From Antedon mediterranea (lineage: Eukaryota; Echinodermata; Crinoidea; Comatulida; Antedonidae), in NCBI RefSeq assembly GCF_964355755.1, contig NC_092680.1, forward strand, positions 377,001 through 441,000: 64,000 nucleotides of DNA. Direction: 5' to 3'. The notes beneath the pieces are model-generated. The model was not told the origin of the DNA. It made no database searches and saw nothing but the letters and a program-made list of their open reading frames with translations. Shown here piece after piece: positions 36,944-48,000 of this stretch (position 1 is its first letter; each line of letters begins with the position of its first letter). The translations under genes were made by a program, and so were the position numbers.

Positions 36944-37197
36944 GATCAGTTAGCTCAGTCGCCTGAGCGTTGTGTTAACACATTATGTCGTGGGTTCGAT
37001 TCCCACGCTGGTCGTCGGTGCGAGTCACTGTGTTTGGGGTTCACAGATAATACGTCCACCACACATCATGAGGCGACAACATCAATGCATCTGGTGATGT
37101 GCTGGAAACGACCCCAAAAGGCTGTGGCAGGGCCTTTTAGTGCTGAGGCAGGGAAAGCACATTTAACATCTTTTTTTAATTAATTAATTTTTTTTTA
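36944..37197 (+). mobile_element. tRNA-derived SINE
   Basis: The 70-nt head (36944-37013) keeps a 7-pair acceptor stem (GATCAGT with GCTGGTC, some G-T), a perfect D stem (GCTC/GAGC) and a perfect T arm (GTGGG, TTCGATT, CCCAC). The anticodon arm does not form a 7-base loop. A tRNA-unrelated body of ~150 bp follows and ends in a T/AATT-rich tail. Head plus body plus tail is SINE structure, not a tRNA gene. Confidence 0.75.
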
Positions 37198-37299
37198 AAT
37201 GTATTTGATCTCGTAAAATTTAGGTTTGGCGCCCTCATTCTCTTCGTTCGTTACGTATTTAGAATGAAATTTATTCATCGCAGGAGTACGAAGCGGTTT

Positions 37300-37401
37300 G
37301 GTATGCCGTGCATTGTTATGCAAATGAGTTTATACAGGTGTAGTGGGAAAGATAGTATTGTTAGTAATTCGCGAGCAACACGCCACACTGTTAAATTTTG
37401 A
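37300..37401. repeat. 102-bp direct repeat, copy 2
   Basis: Second copy of the 36361-36462 repeat, same orientation; the octamer ATGCAAAT is conserved. Confidence 0.85.
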
Positions 37402-38269
37402 CGTTACTACATTGCTAGCGAAATATCCGATTCATGCAAGATATTGTATTATAATATAAATAAACGTTTGGTAGTTGGCGTGTGTTGCCGCACCGTCCCA
37501 GAAAAAAATATGTTAGAAATCTTAATGAAATACAAACTTAGGCCTAATTGAATAAAATATTGTCATGCATTATTTAATATAATTTTATATATCATAACTA
37601 CTGTAGCTAACATTGTACTAATTATACCAAATATCAGCTGGATAAATTACACTTCATGATAATAATGGAATATTAACCCAATCATACTTTTTGGTTAAAA
37701 ATTAATATACAACATATAATAAGATGGTACATTGTTAGATGATAAATGTAATACCTGTAGTGTGTATTTTTTATTCGTAAATTTCCTTGTTTTGTGTTAA
37801 GTTAAGACCCCCATTCTTTGAATCATCGGAGAAGCCTACTATAGTATTAAATAGCTCGCAGTACAATATAAAAAGACACAAAAGGACAGAATCGTATTTC
37901 GATATTGTAATAACAAGATAATAATAATTATCTAGTAATTACGAGATGATGGCTGACTTTTTTTATTTTATTTGATTTGGTTGGCAGCTGAATACTGATC
38001 GTTTCTCTTCTGTGTAAAAAAAGTAAAAAGAGGCGTTCAAATTAATTATTTCTGCCTTCCCGTAGCCCGCCCTCTTTAGTTTGTAAATCACACAATCTTA
38101 TCGTCGGCTTGTTGCATCACCAAATTTGTCATTACTCATAATTTATTTTTAGTTTAGAACATCCTAATGGTATTTAAGTAATTGTAATTTGGGTCTCATG
38201 GTTGCCAGTATTTTTTGGTATTGTTGAGGTAAGATCCGTTTCGAATAAATGGCTAGAAGAAGAAGACCT

Positions 38270-38510
38270 AGGACTAGCTACTACTAGCCTAGCTAGGCCT
38301 AGCTAGCTAGGCTCACCACCAGCCTCTTTTTGCGGTGCGCGCCCCTCTTGCACTAGCCTACTCATTTAGAGTGGTGTGCGATAGGCCTAGCGATATAGAG
38401 GCTAGCCTAGGCTACCGTCGTATTGCAGTGCCAGTGGGCCAGGCCTAGCTAGACTAGACGATCGGGGATCACGTAGGATCGAGCCCATTCTTGTAAGACG
38501 ATCGGGCCCA
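38270..38510 (+). promoter_or_regulatory. Candidate HMGCR promoter / 5' noncoding exon region
   Basis: A GC- and CG-rich island with many CCTAGG/GGCCTAG palindromes, about 550-790 bases before the acceptor (39050-39051) of the exon that holds the HMGCR ATG. That acceptor implies an upstream noncoding exon. TTGCGGTG at 38330-38337 matches 7 of 8 bases of the mammalian reductase sterol-response octamer GTGCGGTG. This is position plus weak motif only. Confidence 0.3.
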
Positions 38511-39061
38511 ACAAGGTTCTAATATTATTTAATAATATGATACCGAGATCTGACTATATTTATTAATACCATCATGATGATTAAATTAAAATTAAACAGT
38601 GCGCACGTTACTTTCTAGTAGGTCTAGCCGAGGCCTACTACAATACAGTTAGGCCTAGTACTATGCTCGCAATGCCATTGACGCAGTGTTTTTCTACACT
38701 TTTTAGATCATTATTCTGAAAATAAATTTATTATGAAAATATTATTTTGAGTGAATATATTTAACTATTTTTTATAAGATCAAGTATTTATCAATATCAA
38801 GATCAAGTTATTGCCATTTCACTCAACCAAACATGCAGTCCGTGGCATAAGCTTGTACTTTTTAATGAAACTTACACAGAGGGTACGCGATAACCAGAGA
38901 TGGTGTTTGTACGTTATAAATAAGGGATCTTCAGAATTTATTGTAGAGATCATTTCTTTGATGTTGTGTCAGTTTGCTAGTTATTGCCTTTTATTTTTCT
39001 AATGATACTAAATGTTTTACTAAATACTAAAAATATTTTGTTTTTCTTTAGACAATAAAAA

Positions 39062-42000
39062 ATGGATGTGATAGAGACTTATGGATTATTATGTGCATCT
39101 CATTCATTTGAAGTGATCATAACTACCTTGACTCTTGCTATTTACCTGTTGTCTGTAAACCTAGGCCTTGAAATCACACCACCATGCAGCTCAAGCATTC
39201 CTTGCTTTAATGCAACAAAGGTAAAAACCAGATATTGTAACCCTGAAATAATTGTAGCCCACCCCTATTGTGTCCTGTTGCCCAATACCGTAAAATCTCA
39301 AAAAGAAGCCTATCTGGGGGAAAAAGCCCCTGCCCCCTCCAACCCTCTGTTGGCAAAAGTGATCTCGTATCTAGAAGCCCATCTTGAAAACAAGCCCACC
39401 CAAGAGTCCTAATAAGAAGTCCATGAGCTTCTTATCGAGGTTTTACAGTATTGTGTTGATGGACAGTAAGCGGAAAAGCAAACAAAACAGCTATCCCCTA
39501 TCAGTAGTAAACGCACATGTACTGGAAAGCTCTTCTTAAGTTGTAGTACTGTATTTTGCATACTCCATACTTCTAAAAATGATTAGCAATATGAAACCTT
39601 AAGTTTGAAATTAAAGTTTAATGCTCGCGAAAGTCTCTCATTTTACAGTAATACCAACACCAATCAAATCATGATAATGTTAAGTACAATTATTTTTTTT
39701 CGCTAGGATGAGGCAGTTTTTGGTGATATATTGATGACCTTTGCAAGGTCACTAGCTGTTTGTTACATTTACTTCCAGTTTCGAAACTTAAAAAAGAGAC
39801 ATTCCAAGTATGTCATTGGTAAGTTTTATAGATACATACCTTTCTCAATAACTACATTCTTATGCCTTAGAATTCCAAGTGCTCTATCGTTTTTCTAGAT
39901 TAGTTTTCTAGATGTTCAAGTGAAACAGCTAGCAACTACTGTATTATTTTTAATTTTCAATAACTGCAATGACAGTAAAGTTAAAGATTATAATTATTTA
40001 ATTGTTTTTTTTCGTTATAGGTGTTGCAGCTCTCTTTACTGGCTTGTGTGCGTTTATATTTGCCAGTGTTGCTGTACACGTCTTTAACAAAGATCTTGTA
40101 AATATTCCGTAAGTATACATTGAATTTGCCAAATTTGAATTGAAATATTTGATTTATACTGGGTGACCTCTGGGTGACCTCTTCAGTCAAAGACTGATCT
40201 CCCAGAGGCCCCAGTTGTGACCAGTGGCTGTGATGTACTAGTACATCAGGATAACCCCTACTTGTCTCAAAAGATGTACTAGGTTCTTTAAAATGAGATG
40301 AATGTGTACACATTATACAGTTATTATTATCTGAGAAGACTCAATGTGTAAAAAACTTGTTGCTTCTCATGTATGTCATATTTGTAGCTTAAAAATAAAA
40401 AGAGTATGAAAATTGTGCTTTGGATAATTTTATTTTTTATTTTCAGAGATGTTTTACCAGTTTTTCTTTTAATGGTTGATCTTTCCAAATCAAGTCAGTT
40501 GACCAGTTTTGCCGTTGCAGCAGATAATGAGGTGAACAATCTTAAAATTTGTCCAAAATATCCAAACTTATTGAATCATCAAGCTATTTCGATTAAGCCG
40601 TGGGCTATGCTCACGCTAAGATTAATTGTACACACATACAATACACTGACATTAAAATCATCTTTATATTAACTCTTTAAATTGATTTAAAAATATTATA
40701 TTTGCAAATGTTTTTGTGTAATACAAAAGAGCTTATAAGCACAACTGTACACAAACAGCTTTTTAACAATATTTTTTTTATTTTTTGGTTTCAGGTAAAA
40801 CTTGCAGAGAGCATAGCTCATGGTCTGAAAACAATGGCACCATCAGTGACTTTAGATGCAGTTGTCATGGCCTTGGCTTTTTCTCTAGGTTCACAGTCGG
40901 GTAAGATGGAGTACATAATATTTATTATTCTGTGGCTTGCTCAAGTAATTGGAATGAAAAGAAGGTGCATTAAACTTTTGGTTTTTCAGGTGTACATCAG
41001 TTGGAGTTGATGTGTTCCTTTGCATTCATTGCTATTATAACCAACTATGTTGTCTTCATGACTGTCTTCCCAGCATGCCTTTCACTTGTACTTGAGGTTA
41101 GTATAACTGGATTGAACATGTCATTAGAAAAGAAAATGAAGATCCTACAAAAATACGTACTTTCTACACAGAATAAAAAACGAAATGGAAGATACCATCA
41201 GTATTTGATTTATTTAATTTTTATGTGAATCATATTTTAAAAGGGTGATCCATCCAGCAATTGGTGATCATTTGGGACCCTCAGAACAGATACAATTTCA
41301 CAATATAAAACAATAGCAGTAAAGAAAAAAAAAAGTCTATACATAAATAAATTACATGAGAATTAAAAATGTGAATAAGAAAATTTGGAATATAGTAAAC
41401 AACTGATATGTTAAATTACTGATAAAGTTGTGCAAACAAGTCAAATTGGTAGATGCAACTACATCAGGGCCAGCTTCACTAGAAGAGTCCCGACATAGTA
41501 TATTACTAACTGTCAAATTGGTAGATGCAACTACATCAGGGCCAGCTTCACTAGAAGAGTCCTGACATAGTATATTACTGACTGTCAAATTGGTAGATGC
41601 AACTACATCAGGGCCAGCGCACTAGAAGAGTCCCGACATAGTATATTACTGACTGTCAAATTGGTAGATGCAACTACATCAGGGCCAGCTTCACAAGAAG
41701 AGTCCTGACCTAATATATTACTTAATTTATTTTTGTCAAACTAGTTTGATAGTGTAGACTGAGCTTTACTTTTTGTTTTCAATCACTAGCTTTGTAATCA
41801 TGGGGTAAGTGGATATCCTGTATGGAAACAAGGCAAATCATCAGAGTCATTAGAAGAACAGCAACCAAGTACAGCTAATCCTGTACTACAGAAGGTCAAA
41901 CTAGTTATGGTGAGTACATCACCTTACCTGGTAAGCTAATCCTGTACTACAGAAGTTTAACTAGTTACGGTTAGTACATCACCTTACCTGGTACAGCTAA

Positions 42001-45000
42001 TCCTGTACTACAGAAGGTTAAACTAGTTAGGTGAGTACATCGCTTTACCTGGTACAGCTAATCCTGTACTACAGAAGGTTAAACTAGTTATGGTGAGTAC
42101 ATCACCTTACCTGGTACAGCTATTCCTGTACTACAGAAGGTTAAACTAGTTATGGTGAGTACATCACCTTACCTGGTACAGCTAATCCTGTACTACAGAA
42201 GGTCAAACTAGTTATGGTGAGTACATCACCTTACCTGGTACAGCTATTCCTGTACTACAGAAGGTTAAACTAGTTATGGTGAGTACATCACCTTACCTGG
42301 TACAGCTAATCCTGTACTACAGAAGGTCAAACTAGTTATGGTGAGCACATCACCTTACCTGGTACAGCTAATCCTGTACTACAGAAGGTCAAACTAGTTA
42401 TGGTGAGTACATCACCTTACCTGGTACAGCTAATCCTGTACTACATAAGGTCAAACTAGTTATGGTGAGTACATCACCTTACCTGGTACAGCTAATCCTG
42501 TACTACAGAAGGTCAAACTAGTTATGGTGAGTACATCACCTTACCTGGTACAGCTATTCCTGTACTACAGAAGGTTAAACTAGTTATTGTGAGTACATCA
42601 CCTTACCTGGTACAGCTAATCCTGTACTACAGAAGGTCAAACTAGTTATGGTGAGTACATCACCTTACCTGGTAAGCTAATCCTGTACTACAGAAGGTTA
42701 AACTAGTTATGGTGAGTACATCACCTTACCTGGTACAGCTAATCTGTACTACAGAAGGTCAAACTAGTTATGGTGAGTACATCACCTCACCTGGCACAGC
42801 TAATCCTGTACTACAGAAGGTTAAACTAGTTATGGTGAGTACATCACCTTACCTGGTACAGCTAATCCTGTACTACAGAAGGTTAAACTAGTTATGGTGA
42901 GTACATCACCTTACCTGGTACAGCTAATCCTGTACTACATAAGGTCAAACTAGTTATGGTGAGTACATCACCTTACCTGGTACAGCTAATCCTGTACTAC
43001 AAAAGCTCAAACTAGTTATGGTGAGTACATCACCTTACCTGGTACAGCTATTCCTGTACTACAGAAGGTTAAACTAGTTATGGTGAGTACATCACCTTAC
43101 CTGGTACAGCTAATCCTGTACTACATAAGGTCAAACTAGTTATGGTGAGTACATCACCTTACCTGGTAAGCTAATCCTGTACTACAGAAGGTTAAACTAG
43201 TTATGGTGAGTACATCATCTTACCTGGTACAGCTAATCTGTACTACAGAAGGTCAAACTAGTTATGGTGAGTACATCACCTTACCTGGCACAGCTAATCC
43301 TGTACTACAGAAGGTTAAACTAGTTATGGTGAGTACATCACCTTACCTGGTACAGCTAATCCTGTACTACAGAAGGTTAAACTAGTTATGGTGAGTACAT
43401 CACCTTACCTGGTACAGCTAATCCTGTACTACAGAAGGTTAAACTAGTTATGGTGAGTACATCACCTTACCTGGTACAGCTAATCCTGTACTACAGAAGG
43501 TTAAACTAGTTATGGTGAGTACATCACCTTACCTGGTAAGCTAATCCTGTACTACAGAAGGTTAAACTAGTTATGGTGAGTACATCACCTTACCTGGTAA
43601 GCTAATCCTGTACTACAGAAGGTTAAACTAGTTATGGTGAGTACATCACCTTACCTGGTACAGCTAATCCTGTACTACAGAAGGTCAAACTAGTTATGGT
43701 GAGTACATCACTTTACCTGGTACAGCTAATCCTGTACTACAGAAGGTTAAACTAGTTATGGTGAGTACATCACCTTACCTGGTACAGCTAATCCTGTACT
43801 ACAGAAGGTCAAACTAGTTATGGTGAGTACATCACCTTACCTGGTACAGCTAATACTGTTGTTACACAAAGAAAATAATAATTTCTAAATTCTTGTTCTT
43901 CCCTCTTTATGAAATGACAAATGAATAACAAATAAGTTAAAATGAATTTTTATTTATTTAAATTAGTCTTTTGGGCTTGTGGTTGTACATGCACATCGCT
44001 TCACATCTGATGATGTCATAGAAGATAGAAACAACCAGACATTGCTGGTGCCTTCTGGTGATGACACTGTTGAAATGACGCATCAAATACCTTTATGGCA
44101 ATTGTATATTATGAGGTAATATTTTATAAATACTGTAAATTACTGTATCCTATAATCTCTTTCTTCAAGTCTCCTTTCGTCTACCGCCCTGATCTGTAAA
44201 GTCTCTAATGTTCAACCAAGTACTGTCCAACACATACATTTGTTTTATTTCATAGGGCTGTTACTGTTAATGTGGAACAAGTATTTACCTGTGTGTTAGC
44301 TCTAGTTCTCATGGCTAAGTTCTTCTATATTGATGTGGCTGATAAAAAACGCACCAGGTTCACCAGTTATAATAGTGGTAAGAATTTAATTATTTAATTT
44401 AAAGATGTATTGTCCCCCAAAATCATGAAAAATGAAGATTAGTAAAAAAAGACTTTGAATAGTCCATTTCGCAGTTTTTTAAGTAATCACTTCCGTAGAA
44501 AAAAACACTTAAAAAAAAAATGATTCTTATGAATTAAATGAATACCATTTCCTAAAACTATATTCAATATTATACTAAATTTACATTTACAATATGCATT
44601 TCTTTCAGAACACTCTAACTGTGATCTTTATGACGGTATTGACCTATCGTCATTGCTACACAAACACAAAGATTTAACAGACATATCAACACAAACAACA
44701 CCAAAAAGGAAAAGGATGTTTAGAATTGGTAGTGTGACATCTGAGAACTCATCTAGTAGTGAAGCAGAGCAGTCTGAAGAGGATGAACACAGTGCATGTC
44801 TTCCCAAGCAGCCGAGGTCATTAGAGGAATGTCTGAAAATCCTGAATAATCCAGATGTAAGTTAATTGTTTCTAAAAAATGTATTGTTACTTCTGTTACT
44901 CTCTCTTTTTTTTGTATTACTCTTTCCATGATTTGTTTCCATATTTTTCTGTTTTGGGCAGGATGGTTTGTTATTGTTAGTCTACATTTTTCCCTTTTAA

Positions 45001-48000
45001 ATCTTTCTTTATTTGGTCTTCCATTGCATATATAATTTATTCAGAAATGCTACATATGCCTAGATGAAATTAATGTCCAACTCTTCGTCAATTTACAAGA
45101 GGTCCGTTTGGTTGTACCCTAATGAACTAAATAAAATTTGTGTTGGTTAAAGGAATAAAGAATTAAAAGTGTGCCACTTTTGAGTGTGTTTAGTTATTTT
45201 AGTTTTTTTAATTAAATTTGATTAGAATGTTCCAGATGAACTCAGTAACGAAGAGATAAAACAGCTTGTTCTGGCAAAGCACATTCAATCTTACAAAATG
45301 GAAGATATTTTGCAAGACCATGAACGAGGAGTGTTCATCCGTAGGGATATTCTGACAGACAAACTAAGCGATCATCTCTCATTGGAGCATCTTCCATTCA
45401 AAGGATATAACTATTCATTAGTGAGTACTACTTCCATCTTATTTATATAGAAGGCTCCCTTCATAATATTAAGCTCTGTCTACACTATCAAACTTTATGT
45501 AACAAAAATCATATTTAGAAATATCACTACCATATATTTGGGCACACTTTTTTGTCAAACTAGTTTGATAATGTAGATAGAGCTTAATTTTGTGTTTGCT
45601 TTTAACAGAATGCAAGTTATGTTCAAACAGCCTTACGTCTGAGGTACAGGCACGTCAAACATAAAATTATATGGATGTGTATGTTACTTCCGATGTGCGT
45701 CCACACGATTATTTTTTTGTTTTATTTTGATAAAATTTTAAATTGAAATAAATATTCTTTTATTGTTGTCAGGTACATGGAGCATGCTGTGAAAATGTAA
45801 TTGGTTATGTCCCCTTACCTGTCGGCATTGCTGGACCAATCACAGTAGATGGTAAACAGTATATGGTTCCTATGGCAACCACTGAAGGCACGCTTGTAGC
45901 TAGTACAAACCGAGGGTGTAGAGCCTTAAAGGTAAGATAAATATACTGATTTTTCTTGTTATTTACTCATATTTACCTTTGGAAGTTAATTTACTATTGC
46001 ATAGCGGAACATCAAATGATGTACAGTTAACATACTGGTTGTGATCGCTTCTACAATTGGCACTAGGCAGGGTTTTGCAGATGAAAACAGCTTTTTTCAA
46101 TCTAAGGCCTGCCTAGTTCTTTGTCAAAGCTGAAACTAAGGTAATAATACTGATTTTTCTTGTTATTTACTCATATTTACCTTTGGAAGTTACTTTACTA
46201 TTGCATAGCGGAACATCAAATGATGTACAGTTAACATACTGGTTGTGATCGCTTCCACAATTGGCACTAGGCAGGGTTTTGCAGATGAAAACAGCTTTTG
46301 TTATGTTTTATCTTAGGAGTCTGGAGGTGTGACTACTGTAGTGTATAGAGATGGCATGACGAGAGCACCAGTATTACAGCTTCCCTCCATACAACATGTT
46401 GCGTAAGTCATTATCATTTTAACAAGTCAACACCACCAAGAGACTGTAAAAGCGTTGTATCAATCTCACGCTTTACAAGCTAATCAGTGTTCAGATTCTG
46501 GCATTCCCCACACTAGTTTTTAGATTGAATAAATGTGTGAATGCCTTCTAGGCCTAAGTAGACAGGATTGCAGTCCCTATGTTTTAATACAAGGTGCATT
46601 ATATTTGTTTAAAAAATAATGATAATTAGTTGATACTGTAGTTTGTAGCCTAGTTTTGTATTTGGTAGGTCTTGGCCTTATTCCAATTTTTTTTAAACCT
46701 AGTAAATTGTTAATTATTTATTAGACATTATTTTTGTATTTAACAGCAAAGTTAAGAAATGGATAGACAATTGTGACAATTTCCAACAACTGAAGCAAGC
46801 GTTTGATTCAAGCAGTCGTTTTGCCAAGCTAACATCAATCCAGCCGTCAATAGCTGGACGCAACATATACCTGCGATTTGTATCCACTACTGGTGATGCT
46901 ATGGGTATGAATATGGTCTCTAAGGTACTGCTTTACTTTAGTTGTCTGCATTTCACAAACAAATTAATCTTTACACAGGAATGAAAATTTGTAAAATCTT
47001 GTTTAAAAGTTAGTTCCAGAACCTAAGAAATATAAATAGTAATTATCTTTTATTACAAAGATCACCTATAATTTGTCAAAGTGACGTGATAGTTATATAT
47101 TATTATATGATATTTTATGAATGTCCAGATGCTTTATATTCAAGTGTGTACTAATAGTATTTTATATTCAGGGAACAGAGAAATCATTGAAATTACTACA
47201 AGAGAATTTTCCTGAGCTAGAAGTCCTCAGCCTTAGTGGCAATCTGTGCACTGATAAGAAACCTGCAGCTGTTAACTGGATTGAGGGAAGAGGAAAATCT
47301 GTTACTTGTGAAGCTATTATTCCAGGAGATGTTGTCAAAAAGGTACATTTAATACACTTACTTTTCGAAAACATCCAGATAACCAACATTTACTTAAAAC
47401 TAGGTATTCAAATGCAAGCACACAGCAGATGAGTATCATTTTTGAATAACAAAATTTGAATAAGGGAGCCTGTATTATGAGACATCAACGCAATGTTTTG
47501 TAGTTAGGAATATTCCATTATTCTTTAAATCTTACAGTTTTCTCTAAATTTAAAACTGGACTGTCAAGCAATAAAAAGCCGTTTTTTCTGGGAACCAGAC
47601 TTAATTCTGATTAATGTTACTAAACATTTGTTTAATCCAGATATTTTTTTAGCAAAAAAACCTAAAGCATGTTTTATTCTTATGATAGATTCTGAAAACA
47701 TCTACATCAGCACTTGTGGATCTTAACACCAAAAAGAACCTGATAGGATCAGCCCTTGCTGGCACTCTTGGTGGTTGTAATGCACATGCTGCTAATGTTG
47801 TAACTGCTATCTTTGTAGCAACAGGACAGGTAATGTTAAATGTTTTATAGTTAAAATTTAACATAATTTAGCAGGTGATAGCAGTCTGCATAAATTGAAC
47901 ATCCAACAAGATTCATTAAAGAAAATAATAAAGAAATAAACCAATTGTACACATTTGATCAACTTGGTGGACTTTTTATGGCAAATAACATGCATGCAAT

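Larger units (their letters stand above)
34304..39051. other. Spacer between the alpha-arrestin gene and HMGCR
   Basis: Holds the arrestin 3' UTR, a small hairpin (34683-34706), two family B MITEs (35455-35560, 35613-35740), a 102-bp direct repeat pair (36361, 37300), a minus-strand tRNA-like remnant, a tRNA-derived SINE and, around 38270-38500, a CG- and CCTAGG-rich stretch that may be the HMGCR promoter or 5' exon. No protein gene was recognised. Confidence 0.6.

Noticed and set aside
36944-37013. Functional tRNA gene
   Set aside because: No canonical anticodon loop and the sequence continues into a SINE body and tail.
41869-43858. CRISPR-like regular array
   Set aside because: Units are contiguous with no unique spacers, inside a eukaryotic gene, and derive from the exon junction. 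The same applies to the arrays at 57339, 58439 and 63309.
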